Below are positions 1-10,547 of a stretch of 41,399 bases of DNA, in pieces. Location: assembly GCF_004211955.1 (NCBI RefSeq), contig NZ_RHJI01000027.1, positions 1 through 41,399 on the forward strand, read 5' to 3'. The first letter of the stretch is position 1. Every line of letters starts with the position of its first letter. The notes below the pieces were generated by a model. That model was not told the origin of the DNA. It did not search any database and worked only from the letters and a program-made list of their open reading frames with translations. Source of the DNA: Escherichia sp. E1V33 (lineage in GTDB: Bacteria > Pseudomonadota > Gammaproteobacteria > Enterobacterales > Enterobacteriaceae). The translations under genes were made by a program, and so were the position numbers.

Positions 1-11
1 CTGCCAGGCAT
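1..11 (+). rRNA. rrfH: 5S rRNA, 3' end only (partial)
   Basis: The first 11 bases match the 3' terminus of E. coli 5S rRNA. The rest lies outside the window. A tRNA-Asp about 50 bases downstream, followed by dkgB, is the arrangement at the end of the E. coli rrnH operon, so the copy is inferred to be rrfH. Bases 12-63 are operon spacer and include a short hairpin (ccggt/accgg, 33-44), probably part of precursor processing. Confidence 0.8.
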
Positions 12-63
12 CAAATAAAGCAGTAAGCCGGTCATAAAACCGGTGGTTGTAAAAGAATTCGGT

Positions 64-140
64 GGAGCGGTAGTTCAGTCGGTTAGAATACCTGCCTGTC
101 ACGCAGGGGGTCGCGGGTTCGAGTCCCGTCCGTTCCGCCA
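64..140 (+). tRNA. aspU: tRNA-Asp (anticodon GTC)
   Basis: This is a 77-nt cloverleaf with a 7-bp acceptor stem (ggagcgg/ccgttcc), the conserved ggttcgagtcc T arm and an encoded CCA end. The anticodon GTC is at 98-100. It is identical over its full length to the second tRNA-Asp at 8288-8364. Lying directly behind the 5S rRNA end, it is expected to be transcribed as the last gene of the rRNA operon, which fits aspU. Confidence 0.97.
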
Positions 141-152
141 CTTATTAAGAAG

Positions 153-180
153 CCTCGAGTTATCGCTCGAGGTTTTTTTT
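153..180 (+). terminator. rRNA operon/aspU terminator
   Basis: A perfect 7-bp stem (cctcgag 153-159, ctcgagg 166-172) with a 6-nt loop is followed by eight T residues (173-180). This is a classical intrinsic terminator closing the rRNA-tRNA transcript. Confidence 0.92.
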
Positions 181-302
181 CGTCTACATTTCTATTATTG
201 CTAAAATCGCAAAAATCCTCTGCGTTTTACGCCCTTTTTCCTCAACAGTCTAAAACCCATAATCACCTCAGTTAACGAAAATAGCATTAAAAGAGGCATA
301 TT

Positions 303-1106
303 ATGGCTATCCCTGCATTTGGTTTAGGTACTTTCCGTCTCAAAGACGACGTTGTTATCACATCAGTGAAAACGGCGCTTGAACTTGGCTATCGTGCAAT
401 TGATACCGCACAAATCTATGATAACGAAGCAGCAGTAGGTCAGGCGATTGCAGAAAGCGGCGTGCCACGTAATGAACTTTACATCACCACTAAAATCTGG
501 ATTGAAAACCTCAGTAAAGACAAACTGATCCCGAGCCTGGAAGAGAGCCTGCAAAAGCTGCGTACCGATTATGTTGATCTGACGCTAATCCACTGGCCGT
601 CACCAAACGATGAAGTCTCTGTTGAAGAGTTTATGCAGGCGCTGCTGGAAGCCAAAAAACAAGGGCTGACGCGTGAGATCGGTATTTCCAACTTCACGAT
701 CCCATTGATGGAAAAGGCGATTGCTGCTGTTGGCGCTGAAAACATCGCTACTAACCAGATTGAACTCTCTCCTTATCTGCAAAACCGTAAAGTGGTTGCC
801 TGGGCTAAACAGCACGGCATCCATATTACTTCCTATATGACGCTGGCGTATGGTAAGGCCCTGAAAGATGAGGTTATTGCTCGTATCGCAGCTAAACACA
901 ATGCGACTCCGGCACAAGTGATTCTGGCGTGGGCTATGGGGGAAGGTTACTCAGTAATTCCTTCTTCTACTAAACGTAAAAACCTGGAAAGTAATCTTAA
1001 GGCACAAAATTTACAGCTTGATGCCGAAGATAAAAAAGCGATCGCCGCACTGGATTGCAACGACCGCCTGGTTAGCCCGGAAGGTCTGGCTCCTGAATGG
1101 GATTAA
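303..1106 (+). CDS. dkgB: 2,5-diketo-D-gluconate reductase B (aldo-keto reductase)
   Basis: This 267-aa cytosolic aldo-keto reductase uses NADPH to reduce 2,5-diketo-D-gluconate, methylglyoxal and other carbonyls. It is a single (beta/alpha)8 barrel with the family catalytic tetrad visible as Asp34, Tyr39, Lys64 and His97 (motifs [15 protein letters not shown] and LIHWP). The C-terminal cofactor-binding stretch is [15 protein letters not shown]. The length equals that of E. coli DkgB (old name YafB). The ATG has an agagg ribosome site at 292-296. The stop codon overlaps that of the convergent yafC. A terminator at 1116-1139 ends the transcript. Confidence 0.96.
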   Translation: MAIPAFGLGTFRLKDDVVITSVKTALELGYRAIDTAQIYDNEAAVGQAIAESGVPRNELYITTKIWIENLSKDKLIPSLEESLQKLRTDYVDLTLIHWPSPNDEVSVEEFMQALLEAKKQGLTREIGISNFTIPLMEKAIAAVGAENIATNQIELSPYLQNRKVVAWAKQHGIHITSYMTLAYGKALKDEVIARIAAKHNATPAQVILAWAMGEGYSVIPSSTKRKNLESNLKAQNLQLDAEDKKAIAALDCNDRLVSPEGLAPEWD

Positions 1107-2017
1107 GCCTCTCTGACAGCTCCTCCGGGAGCTGTTTTTACATGCTCGCTAAGGAAATCGATAAAAGCCCGGATGCGCGTACTTACCGCACGGTCGCTGT
1201 AATAGACGGCACTGAATGGCATTTCCACTGGCAACACTTTATCTGCCATTAACTCCACCAATTCTCCGCGAGCGATTTCTCTGTCGATCATGTAGTCGGA
1301 CAAACACGCAATCCCGTTGCCACTCAGGCAAAGCTGTTTCAGTGTTTCTCCACTATTGGATGACAAACAGTACTTCACCTCATGTAATTGTCCATCACTA
1401 CAGGCTATCGGCCAGGTATTGAGGGAAGCGGGTTCAGTGAATCCCAGGCAAACATGTTGCTTTAAATCGTCGATCGTTTCTGGCTTCCCGTAGCGGGAAA
1501 TATAATCGGGGGAGGCGATAATTTTTCGATAACTGTTAAATAACGGCCTGGCACGTAAGCTGGAATCCGTTAACGTACCAGCGCGTATCGCGACATCCAC
1601 TTTTCTTTCGATCAAATTAATAATCGTTTCGGAGGAGACTAGCGATAAAGTGACTTCCGGATAGCGTTCACGGAAAGGCTTAATCAACGGCATCAGGAAG
1701 TGCAGCACCACAGGGGTTGCGGCATCGATCCGTAACAGTCCGCGTGGCGTATTACGCGTCTCCATAATTTCTGATTCTGCCGCAGCCATCTCCTGCAAAA
1801 TTGACTGTACGCGACGAAAATAACGCTCGCCTTCTTCCGTCAGGCTAAGTTGTCGCGTGGTCCGATTAAGCAGGCTAACGCCAAGTTTCATCTCCAGCTT
1901 TTTCACCGCCCGGCTTACCGCTGAGTTTGCTTGCCCTAATTGTTCCGCTGCCCGGCTAAAGCTGCCGCTTTCGACGACCGAAACAAAAATGGCGAGTTCT
2001 TCCGACGTGGCTTTCAT
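1103..2017 (-). CDS. yafC: LysR-family transcriptional regulator YafC
   Basis: This 304-aa LysR-type regulator has an N-terminal winged helix-turn-helix (about residues 1-65; [20 protein letters not shown], then [15 protein letters not shown]). A periplasmic-binding-protein-like co-inducer domain (about 90-295) follows. The regulon and ligand are not well established. It is divergent from yafD across 240 bp and convergent with dkgB, overlapping it by 4 bases. Autoregulation through the divergent spacer would be typical of the family but is not shown by the sequence. Confidence 0.94.
   Translation of the reverse strand: MKATSEELAIFVSVVESGSFSRAAEQLGQANSAVSRAVKKLEMKLGVSLLNRTTRQLSLTEEGERYFRRVQSILQEMAAAESEIMETRNTPRGLLRIDAATPVVLHFLMPLIKPFRERYPEVTLSLVSSETIINLIERKVDVAIRAGTLTDSSLRARPLFNSYRKIIASPDYISRYGKPETIDDLKQHVCLGFTEPASLNTWPIACSDGQLHEVKYCLSSNSGETLKQLCLSGNGIACLSDYMIDREIARGELVELMADKVLPVEMPFSAVYYSDRAVSTRIRAFIDFLSEHVKTAPGGAVREA
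1116..1139 (+). terminator. dkgB intrinsic terminator inside the yafC 3' end
   Basis: An 8-bp stem (acagctcc 1116-1123, ggagctgt 1128-1135) closed by a stable tccg tetraloop is followed by a T run to 1139. It lies within the last codons of the convergent yafC gene, so these bases serve both as code and as terminator. Confidence 0.85.
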
Positions 2018-2172
2018 TTTTGCTCCTGTTGCAAAATAGAAGAGATATTTTGAATTTATTTGTCATTAAACCATCAGGATGTGTGATATGTCATCCGATT
2101 TAATGTTCTCAATAATGAGCAAAATTCTGACCGGTGTAAGCACTTGCTTACATAACAATATACAATTGCTCG

Positions 2173-2201
2173 TTGAAAGAGTGAGCTAAAATCCCTATAA
2201 C
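2173..2201 (+). promoter_or_regulatory. candidate sigma-70 promoter for yafD-yafE
   Basis: A TTGAAA hexamer (2173-2178) and TATAAC (2196-2201) are separated by 17 bp in the spacer between yafC and yafD. Transcription would start near 2208, leaving about a 50-nt leader before the GTG start. It is assigned by pattern only. Confidence 0.4.
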
Positions 2202-2206
2202 AGTAG

Positions 2207-3058
<852 letters not shown>

Positions 3059-3135
3059 GGTATGTCAGGTCTGCCACAGGGCAGACCAACGTTTGGCGCT
3101 GCCCTTTTATACTCAAACAACAAAAGGACAGCGTA

Positions 3136-3906
3136 ATGACAACACAATCCCACCATGACCACGTAGAAAAGCAGTTTAGCTCGCAGGCCACTGAATATTT
3201 GACCAGTGCCGTACATGTCACCGGGCAAGACTTACAGCGCCTGGCGGCGCGTCTGGCCGAGTATCCTGACGCAAGTGTACTTGATATGGGCTGTGGAGCA
3301 GGGCATGCCAGCTTTGTCGCTGCGCAAAACGTTCAGGCAGTGGTGGCGTATGACTTATCTGCCCAAATGCTGGATGTCGTCGCGCAAGCTGCCGATACCC
3401 GACAACTGAAAAATATCACTACTCGTCATGGTTATGCCGAAAGCCTGCCATTTGCCGATAACGCTTTTGATATTGTGATCAGCCGTTATTCTGCTCATCA
3501 CTGGCATGATGTCGGCGCAGCACTGCGCGAAGTTAATCGGGTATTGAAGCCCGGCGGTAGGCTGATTGTGATGGACGTAATGTCTCCGGGTCACCCAGTG
3601 CGCGACATCTGGTTACAGACGGTAGAAGCATTACGCGATACCTCTCACGTACGAAACTACGCCAGTGGTGAGTGGTTGGCGTTAATCAATGAAGCCAATT
3701 TGGTTGTTGATAATTTAATCACTGATAAATTGCCCCTGGAATTTTCTTCATGGGTCGCGAGAATGCGCACGCCAGAAGCGTTAGTGGACGCTATTCGCGT
3801 TTACCAACAGAGCGCATCGACAGAGGTGAAAACGTATTTTGCCTTGCAGAATGATGGCTCTTTCACCAGTGATATCATCATGGTAGAAGCACATAAAGCG
3901 GCATAA
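3136..3906 (+). CDS. yafE: SAM-dependent class I methyltransferase YafE
   Basis: This 256-aa protein has a Rossmann-fold methyltransferase domain. Motif I is VLDMGCGAGHAS (about residues 48-59). The acidic ribose-binding position follows in VVAYDLSAQML, and the post-motif ALREVNRVLKPGGRLIVMD is typical of the UbiE/Methyltransf_11 group. The substrate is unknown. An aaaggac ribosome site lies just before the ATG. It sits in the same direction as yafD and ends at a bidirectional terminator shared with mltD. Confidence 0.93.
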   Translation: MTTQSHHDHVEKQFSSQATEYLTSAVHVTGQDLQRLAARLAEYPDASVLDMGCGAGHASFVAAQNVQAVVAYDLSAQMLDVVAQAADTRQLKNITTRHGYAESLPFADNAFDIVISRYSAHHWHDVGAALREVNRVLKPGGRLIVMDVMSPGHPVRDIWLQTVEALRDTSHVRNYASGEWLALINEANLVVDNLITDKLPLEFSSWVARMRTPEALVDAIRVYQQSASTEVKTYFALQNDGSFTSDIIMVEAHKAA

Positions 3907-3911
3907 ATAAA

Positions 3912-3938
3912 AAAGGCACCGGGGGAATCGGTGCCTTT
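3912..3938. terminator. bidirectional terminator between yafE and mltD
   Basis: A 10-bp stem (aaaggcaccg 3912-3921, cggtgccttt 3929-3938) with a 7-nt loop lies between the convergent genes. The minus-strand transcript reads into a run of U from bases 3905-3911. The plus strand has only a short T tract. It therefore ends mltD best and yafE probably as well. Confidence 0.85.
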
Positions 3939-3953
3939 CTATTATCTGGTTTG

Positions 3954-5312
3954 TCAGGAGTCTGGCATGCTGTTGTTTTTTACAAACAACGTCAGCTTAT
4001 CGCCTGGTTGCAGATTCGCAGTGTCGCTGTTCCAGCGCATCACATCTTTGATGTTCACGCCGTGGCGTTTAGCAATGCTTGAAAGCGAATCGCCTTTGCG
4101 TACACGATACGTAATGCTATCGCTATTGTTTGCCAGTCGCTGTGCGCTACTACCTGCGCCAATCGTCAGACTTTGGCCTGGTTTCAGCTTAGAGCCGCGC
4201 AGTTTGTTCCACTGCTGCAAATCTTTGGTGCTTACGCCGAGACGTGAAGCGATGCTTGAAAGCGTGTCGCCAGAGCGTACGGTGTAAACACGGCTGTTAA
4301 GCGGTGTATTGTCGGCAACCAGTGTCGACTGAACGGCAGCAATTTCGCCGGAAGCCAGAGATTCACGCAGTTGATCTGCATGCTTCTTTGGCACCATCAC
4401 GTACTGCGGGCCACTTGCGCCCAGCGTGGAGCCTTTCACGCCAGCGTTGAATGTCTTCAGCTTGCTGACGGAAATTCCCGCCATATCTGCAACCTTCGCC
4501 ATATCAACCGGGCTGCTCAGGTGTACACGCGCCAGAGCACGGCTTTCATCGGTCGTCGGCAGACGTACGCCATAACGTTTGCTGTTTTTGAGAATATCGC
4601 TCAATGCCAGCATTTTAGGCACGTACTGCTTCGTTTCCTGCGGCAACGGTAACGACCAGAAGTCCGTGGATTTCCCACGCGCTTTGTTCGTTTTAATTGC
4701 CTTCATAACCCGACCTTCGCCGCTGTTATAAGCCGCTACGGTCAAAAGCCAGTCGCCGTCAAACATCTTGTTCAGACGCTGCATCATGTTCAGCGCGGCA
4801 GTTGTTGAAGCAACAACATCGCGACGCGCGTCATAATTGCGGGTCTGTTTCAAACCATAATTGCGCCCCGTGCTCGGAATGATCTGCCAGATGCCTGCGG
4901 CATTGGCGCCAGACGTTGCGTGAGGATCAAAAGCGCTCTCCACTATGGGTAGTAGTACCAGTTCCATAGGCATGTTACGTTTTTTAACTTGCCCGGCTAT
5001 CCAGTACATATACGGCTCTGCCCGTAAAGTTACATCGTGGAGATAGCTCTTATTGCGTAAATATTTCTGTTTCTGTTCGCGAATCCGGTCATTTTCCGGA
5101 ATTCCCATCTTTAGCTCGTCGCCAATGAAAGCCCACAAGTCACCATCTGGCGCGATAGACGTCCCATCGTCCATCCATCGAGCCTGACTTGTAAACTTTG
5201 CTGCTTCCCCTTGACCAGCTGCAGAAAGGCTCTGTGCGTGCTGTTGAACGTTGCCGGTACTTTGGCAACCCACGAGCAGGACAGAGGCGAGTAATATCGC
5301 TTTTGCCTTCAT
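3954..5312 (-). CDS. mltD: membrane-bound lytic murein transglycosylase D
   Basis: This 452-aa outer-membrane lipoprotein cleaves the MurNAc-GlcNAc bond of peptidoglycan, leaving 1,6-anhydro ends. The lipobox is LLVGC with lipidated Cys16. The transglycosylase domain (about residues 105-220) has catalytic Glu125 in PIVESAFDP and the AAYNSGEGRV motif. Two LysM domains (about 343-386 and 402-445) bind the wall. It is transcribed away from the divergent yafC-yafE block. The 71-bp gap to gloB upstream contains nothing I recognise. Confidence 0.96.
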   Translation of the reverse strand: MKAKAILLASVLLVGCQSTGNVQQHAQSLSAAGQGEAAKFTSQARWMDDGTSIAPDGDLWAFIGDELKMGIPENDRIREQKQKYLRNKSYLHDVTLRAEPYMYWIAGQVKKRNMPMELVLLPIVESAFDPHATSGANAAGIWQIIPSTGRNYGLKQTRNYDARRDVVASTTAALNMMQRLNKMFDGDWLLTVAAYNSGEGRVMKAIKTNKARGKSTDFWSLPLPQETKQYVPKMLALSDILKNSKRYGVRLPTTDESRALARVHLSSPVDMAKVADMAGISVSKLKTFNAGVKGSTLGASGPQYVMVPKKHADQLRESLASGEIAAVQSTLVADNTPLNSRVYTVRSGDTLSSIASRLGVSTKDLQQWNKLRGSKLKPGQSLTIGAGSSAQRLANNSDSITYRVRKGDSLSSIAKRHGVNIKDVMRWNSDTANLQPGDKLTLFVKNNSMPDS

Positions 5313-5383
5313 GTGTGTGTCAATAGTTGCTTAAAAGACGACCGATCATAACGGCGAACGAAGCCGATGACAAGAAAGTTTTA

Positions 5384-6142
<759 letters not shown>

Positions 6143-6172
6143 TTACCTCTCAGTGTGAAACGGAAGGTTGTG

Positions 6173-6895
6173 ATGAAACCGGCAAGAGTCCCTCAAACTG
6201 TCGTGGCTCCTGATTGCTGGGGCGATTTGCCCTGGGGAGAGCTTTATCGCAAGGCGCTGGAGCGCCAGCTCAACCCATGGTTCACTAAAATGTATGGTTT
6301 TCATCTGCTTAAGATTGGCAATTTAAGCGCAGAAATCAATTGCGAAGCGTGCGCGGTTTCTCATCAAGTGAATGTTTCTGCGCAAGGAATGCCCGTCCAG
6401 GTGCAGGCGGACCCACTTCATCTTCCTTTTGCCGATAAATCCGTTGATGTTTGTCTACTGGCACATACATTGCCGTGGTGCACTGATCCGCATCGTTTAT
6501 TGCGTGAAGCCGATCGGGTATTGATTGATGATGGCTGGCTGGTCATTAGTGGCTTCAATCCCATCAGTTTAATGGGATTACGTAAACTTGTGCCGGTCTT
6601 GCGAAAAACATCCCCTTATAACAGCCGGATGTTTACCCTGATGCGACAGCTGGACTGGCTCTCTTTGTTGAATTTTGAAGTCCTACACGCCAGCCGTTTC
6701 CACGTTCTCCCGTGGAACAAACACGGTGGAAAACTATTGAATGCGCATATTCCTGCGCTTGGTTGCTTACAACTTATTGTTGCCCGGAAACGGACTATTC
6801 CTTTAACGCTAAATCCGATGAAACAGAGCAAAAACAAACCGCGAATTCGCCAGGCGGTTGGTGCCACCCGGCAATGCCGTAAACCACAGGCTTAA
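6173..6895 (+). CDS. yafS: predicted SAM-dependent methyltransferase YafS
   Basis: This 240-aa protein has a Methyltransf_11-like core: [17 protein letters not shown] followed by [19 protein letters not shown], about residues 83-125. The glycine-rich motif I is poorly conserved, so the activity is uncertain. The frame is open further upstream, back into gloB. ATG 6173 is chosen because ggaagg precedes it at 6162-6167 and the length matches the E. coli protein. The C-terminus is basic ([13 protein letters not shown]). Its stop overlaps that of the convergent rnhA. Confidence 0.9.
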   Translation: MKPARVPQTVVAPDCWGDLPWGELYRKALERQLNPWFTKMYGFHLLKIGNLSAEINCEACAVSHQVNVSAQGMPVQVQADPLHLPFADKSVDVCLLAHTLPWCTDPHRLLREADRVLIDDGWLVISGFNPISLMGLRKLVPVLRKTSPYNSRMFTLMRQLDWLSLLNFEVLHASRFHVLPWNKHGGKLLNAHIPALGCLQLIVARKRTIPLTLNPMKQSKNKPRIRQAVGATRQCRKPQA

Positions 6896-7359
6896 GCTTC
6901 GACTTGATAGCCCGTATCTTCCAGTGTGGGATTCATCGCTGCGGCCCGTGCCAGCTCATCGCAGCGTTCGTTTTCCGGATGCCCAGCATGGCCTTTGACC
7001 CACATCCATTGAATTTGATGCTGCCCCAGCGCAGCATCAAGACGTTGCCAGAGATCGACATTTTTTACTGGTTTTTTGTCTGCTGTTTTCCAGCCACGTT
7101 TTTTCCAGTTATGGATCCACTGGGTGATACCCTGGCGGACATACTGGCTGTCGGTACTCAAAATGACTTCGCAATGTTCTTTTAACGCCTCCAGCGCGAC
7201 AATAGCGGCCATCAACTCCATACGGTTGTTAGTGGTGCGGGTGTAGCCAGCGCTAAAGGTTTTCTCGCGTCCGCGATAGCGTAAAATAGCGCCGTACCCC
7301 CCTGGTCCGGGATTGCCCAGACACGAACCATCGGTGAAAATTTCTACCTGTTTAAGCAT
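6892..7359 (-). CDS. rnhA: ribonuclease HI
   Basis: This 155-aa enzyme cuts the RNA strand of RNA-DNA hybrids, removing R-loops and primers. The metal-binding carboxylates Asp10, Glu48, Asp70 and Asp134, together with His124, are all in place. The frame extends upstream, but the start at 7359 gives the exact known length. The gene is divergent from dnaQ, with 64 bp between starts. In E. coli the two promoters are known to overlap in this region. It converges on yafS with a 4-base overlap. Confidence 0.97.
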   Translation of the reverse strand: MLKQVEIFTDGSCLGNPGPGGYGAILRYRGREKTFSAGYTRTTNNRMELMAAIVALEALKEHCEVILSTDSQYVRQGITQWIHNWKKRGWKTADKKPVKNVDLWQRLDAALGQHQIQWMWVKGHAGHPENERCDELARAAAMNPTLEDTGYQVEA

Positions 7360-7423
7360 CTCTGGTAGACTTCCTGTAATTGAATCGAACTGTAAAACGA
7401 CAAGTCTGACATAAATGACCGCT

Positions 7424-8155
7424 ATGAGCACTGCAATTACACGCCAGATCGTTCTCGATACCGAAACCACCGGTATGAACCAGATTGGCGCGCACTATGA
7501 AGGCCACAAGATCATTGAGATTGGTGCCGTTGAAGTGGTGAACCGTCGTCTGACGGGCAATAACTTTCATGTTTATCTCAAACCCGATCGGCTGGTGGAT
7601 CCGGAAGCCTTTGGCGTACATGGTATTGCCGATGAGTTTTTGCTCGATAAGCCCACGTTTGCCGATGTGGCTGATGAGTTCATGGACTATATCCGTGGCG
7701 CGGAGTTGGTGATCCATAACGCCGCGTTCGATATCGGCTTTATGGACTATGAATTTTCGCTGCTCAAGCGCGATATACCGAAGACCAATACCTTCTGTAA
7801 GGTCACCGATAGCCTTGCAGTGGCGAGGAAAATGTTTCCTGGTAAGCGCAACAGCCTCGATGCGTTATGCGCTCGCTACGAAATAGATAACAGTAAACGT
7901 ACGCTGCACGGGGCATTACTCGATGCCCAGATCCTTGCTGAAGTTCATCTGGCGATGACTGGTGGTCAAACGTCGATGGCTTTTGCGATGGAAGGAGAGA
8001 CACAGCAGCAACAAGGTGAAGCAACAATTCAGCGTATAGTGCGCCAGGCAAGTAAGTTACGCGTTGTTTTTGCGACAGATGAAGAGCTTGCAGCGCATGA
8101 GGCCCGTCTCGATCTGGTGCAGAAGAAGGGCGGAAGCTGCCTTTGGCGGGCTTAA
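7424..8155 (+). CDS. dnaQ: DNA polymerase III epsilon subunit (3'-5' proofreading exonuclease)
   Basis: This 243-aa replicative proofreading exonuclease has the DEDDh active site: Asp12 and Glu14 in VLDTETTG, Asp103 in AAFDIG, and His162 with Asp167 in LHGALLDAQ. The clamp-binding peptide QTSMAF is at 182-187. The C-terminal tail (about 200-243) binds the alpha subunit. An in-frame ATG at 7415 would add three residues. ATG 7424 matches the established protein length. The gene is divergent from rnhA, and aspV follows 132 bp downstream with its own promoter. Confidence 0.97.
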   Translation: MSTAITRQIVLDTETTGMNQIGAHYEGHKIIEIGAVEVVNRRLTGNNFHVYLKPDRLVDPEAFGVHGIADEFLLDKPTFADVADEFMDYIRGAELVIHNAAFDIGFMDYEFSLLKRDIPKTNTFCKVTDSLAVARKMFPGKRNSLDALCARYEIDNSKRTLHGALLDAQILAEVHLAMTGGQTSMAFAMEGETQQQQGEATIQRIVRQASKLRVVFATDEELAAHEARLDLVQKKGGSCLWRA

Positions 8156-8230
8156 TTAACCATTTAAGGCGCTAAAAATAGCAGGTTGGGCGATTTTTGC
8201 AGCAAACGATTCAAAAGAAGAGAAAAACCG

Positions 8231-8259
8231 TTGACGAAGGACGAGGCAATCCGTAATAT
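8231..8259 (+). promoter_or_regulatory. aspV sigma-70 promoter
   Basis: TTGACG (8231-8236) and TAATAT (8254-8259) are separated by exactly 17 bp. A GC-rich discriminator (tcgcctc) follows, typical of stringently controlled tRNA promoters. The mature tRNA begins 29 bases after the -10 element. Confidence 0.85.
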
Positions 8260-8287
8260 TCGCCTCGTTCCCAATGGAACACAACGC

Positions 8288-8364
8288 GGAGCGGTAGTTC
8301 AGTCGGTTAGAATACCTGCCTGTCACGCAGGGGGTCGCGGGTTCGAGTCCCGTCCGTTCCGCCA
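8288..8364 (+). tRNA. aspV: tRNA-Asp (anticodon GTC)
   Basis: This 77-nt tRNA-Asp is identical to the copy at 64-140, with anticodon GTC at 8322-8324 and an encoded CCA. Its place behind dnaQ identifies it as aspV. It marks the end of the conserved chromosome block, and the T6SS island begins right after its terminator. aspV is a known integration site for accessory DNA in pathogenic E. coli. Confidence 0.97.
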
Positions 8365-8371
8365 ATATTCA

Positions 8372-8410
8372 GAAAGCCTGAGTCAGTAATGATTCAGGCT
8401 TTCGTCGTTT
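8372..8410 (+). terminator. aspV terminator
   Basis: A 10-bp stem (gaaagcctga 8372-8381, tcaggctttc 8393-8402) has an 11-nt apex. It is followed by gtcgtttt. It terminates the monocistronic tRNA transcript. Bases 8411-8494, up to the tssA stop codon, hold nothing recognisable. Confidence 0.8.
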
Positions 8411-8494
8411 TGGTGGAAGTGAGAATTTTTCACTCCGGAAGTAAAACGATATGATTTAAAAATGGCCAGACATTATAAATTCTGACCACTTCTG

Positions 8495-9541
8495 TTACTC
8501 CAGCGCATCCCATTTCTCCAGCAGTTCTACTGGAATTTCATTTATTACCTCAGAGAAGCGTTTTCCGACCAGGCGTTCTGCCTGGAGCAGCAAAGGAATG
8601 GTCGGGCTGCTCGGTTCGCTGTGCTCAAACCAGCGACGGATGACACGCAGGCGTTCCAGCGCATCGTTCCGGTCGCGGATCTGCCGGGGTTCTGCGCCGG
8701 ACATCGGTGATATTTCCTCCGCGATATGCACCGCTAGCGCAATCTGCTCTGCCTGCATCTGTTCAGTATGATCGATGGTGGTATTCTCCGGCTGTTCAAC
8801 CTGTGGTTGTGGCAGGATCTCCGGCGTGGTGCTCTGCACTGCTCCCGGCAACAGGGCCAGCAGTTGCGTAAGTCGCGAAAAGTCCGGAGCCTGGTCATTC
8901 AGCGTTTCACGCGCATGGCGTTGCAGTCGCTCAGTAGTTTCAGTTGCCTGGCGAAAAGCGTCCAGCGGCAGTGCACCGCGAGCTTCCAGATCGGCCAATT
9001 GCTGGCGTACCGATTCCGGCGCCAGGGCATCCGCCGGACGTGATGCAGACAACGAGCGCTCCACATCTCGTACCTGGAGGCGCAAAGCGGCATTATTTGA
9101 CAGCGTAATGCCTCGGATATCCGCCATTACGCCTTCGTGGTCCAGCAATGCTGACAGTGCGTTGCTGCGCGCCACTGCCGCATCTTCGGGGGTGATATCT
9201 TCAGTTGCAAGCAGTTGCGGATGGATGGTATCCGGGTACAAGCTGCACAGCGTTTCTAGTTGCGTGAATACCTCTGCCAGTCCTCTGGCTCCGGCCTGCT
9301 GGATACGGCAGCGCAGTAGAATCACCAGGATTCGGATATCTTTGCTTCGTGTCAGCAGGCGGCGAGCGTCTCGCTCGAGTTCTGCCCAGTTAATGGTTTC
9401 CGGCGTACTGACAAAATCGCCATATTGCGCTTCTTCACGCGGTGCCGCGCGGGTGAACAGCAGCAGGTATTCCGGATCATATTCCAGATCCGGCCCACAG
9501 GGGCATTCGACCGAAATAGGGTCTGACAGAGATGTATCCAT
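8495..9541 (-). CDS. tssA: T6SS protein TssA
   Basis: This 348-aa protein carries the ImpA-type N-terminal domain (about residues 5-115; CPCGPDLEYDPEYLLL, then the INWAEL/DIRILVILLRCR region). A C-terminal helical region (RDNALERLRVIRRWFEHSEPSSP) is typical of short TssA proteins. TssA primes baseplate assembly and coordinates tail polymerisation. It is the last gene of the leftward operon, 10 bp behind tssG. The C-terminal Trp/Glu-rich end suggests a complete protein. Confidence 0.9.
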   Translation of the reverse strand: MDTSLSDPISVECPCGPDLEYDPEYLLLFTRAAPREEAQYGDFVSTPETINWAELERDARRLLTRSKDIRILVILLRCRIQQAGARGLAEVFTQLETLCSLYPDTIHPQLLATEDITPEDAAVARSNALSALLDHEGVMADIRGITLSNNAALRLQVRDVERSLSASRPADALAPESVRQQLADLEARGALPLDAFRQATETTERLQRHARETLNDQAPDFSRLTQLLALLPGAVQSTTPEILPQPQVEQPENTTIDHTEQMQAEQIALAVHIAEEISPMSGAEPRQIRDRNDALERLRVIRRWFEHSEPSSPTIPLLLQAERLVGKRFSEVINEIPVELLEKWDALE

Positions 9542-9551
9542 TAAATTATCC

Positions 9552-10547
9552 TTAGTGCGCCAGATAGTGCTCAGGTTCGAAAATCATGCCCGTCACCGGA
9601 TTGTCGTGCATGGCTTTTCCAGCCCAGGCGGTCCAGCCCAACTGATATGGGCCGCCGGTAACGGCAGGAGGTGCGGCGTGTGGTTTTAGCTGTAGTTCAA
9701 TTTCCCAGCAGTATTCAAACCCGGTAAAGGCGCGAACCAGTTCGGTCAATACGGGCAGGTTATTGCCGCCAGGCAGGAAGCGTTGATAATCGGCCAGCGT
9801 CAATGGGCCAATCACCAGTCGGAACTTATACTGCATGTCCGGAACGGCCTGACCGATGAGTGCGCCGTTGCCAATGACGGAAGAAAGGGCTGGTGTCCCC
9901 AACCGGGTAATTTCATCATCTGCCACGGGTATCCAGTGCAGGACATATTCATGTATCCGAAAAGGCACGCCGAAATAGTGCGCCAGCGTGGCAGCTAGCC
10001 CGTCTGGATTGCGTGATTCGCGCGCCAGATGGGCCGATGCCGACAGGCGAACGTGATCCGGTAGCGGGCTGTCTACACTTTCTCGCAAATCCTGCCCGCT
10101 GAGGCTGGCGATATAAAAGGCAAATCGGTCATATTCCGGTTTATCCAGACCACCTCCAGCGGACTGGGCGCTGCGCCAGGCCTGATAAAACTGGGTCAGC
10201 CAGCGGTGATGAAAAAGGTCAGTAAAACGGGTCAGCGTCGGATCGCGGAAGCTTTCGGTCCGGTTACGCGCCAGTTCGGTGTAGTGCAGCGGGAGCGGGC
10301 CATTCGGCCCCCACAGCCCGAGGCTGTACAGACTGACATGCAGACGCCCTTCCTGCCAGCTTACGCTGGCGATTTCCCGTGGTGCAAAAGTCAGCGCAGG
10401 TGTTTGCCCGAGGCGAAATTTTTCCATTCGTGGCTGCCAGGAACTACCTGCAGGGACGGTACACAACTGTACATTCACGCGGCGCATCAGGTTCAGAAAA
10501 CCGTAACGCCAGGGCATTCCCAGTGCCTGAGTGAAATCGCCGTTCAT
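9552..10547 (-). CDS. tssG: T6SS baseplate subunit TssG
   Basis: This 331-aa protein belongs to the TssG/ImpH/VasB family of the cytoplasmic baseplate wedge. Family landmarks include PWRYGFLNLMRRV near the N-terminus, YSLGLWGPNGPLPLHYTE, FTDLFHHRWLTQFYQAWR and the later GPLTLADYQRFLPGG. It acts with TssF and TssE around the VgrG hub. Its start overlaps the tssF stop in an ATGA arrangement, indicating translational coupling. Confidence 0.93.
   Translation of the reverse strand: MNGDFTQALGMPWRYGFLNLMRRVNVQLCTVPAGSSWQPRMEKFRLGQTPALTFAPREIASVSWQEGRLHVSLYSLGLWGPNGPLPLHYTELARNRTESFRDPTLTRFTDLFHHRWLTQFYQAWRSAQSAGGGLDKPEYDRFAFYIASLSGQDLRESVDSPLPDHVRLSASAHLARESRNPDGLAATLAHYFGVPFRIHEYVLHWIPVADDEITRLGTPALSSVIGNGALIGQAVPDMQYKFRLVIGPLTLADYQRFLPGGNNLPVLTELVRAFTGFEYCWEIELQLKPHAAPPAVTGGPYQLGWTAWAGKAMHDNPVTGMIFEPEHYLAH

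Noticed and set aside
7360..7470. Longer RNase HI starting at 7470
   Set aside because: The extension would run into dnaQ. Starting at 7359 places Asp10, Glu48, Asp70 and Asp134 at the known positions and gives the known 155-aa length.
8775..9689. 304-codon plus-strand frame opposite tssA and tssG
   Set aside because: It is Ser/Arg-rich with no domain pattern and lies antisense to two clear T6SS genes, so it is a shadow frame.
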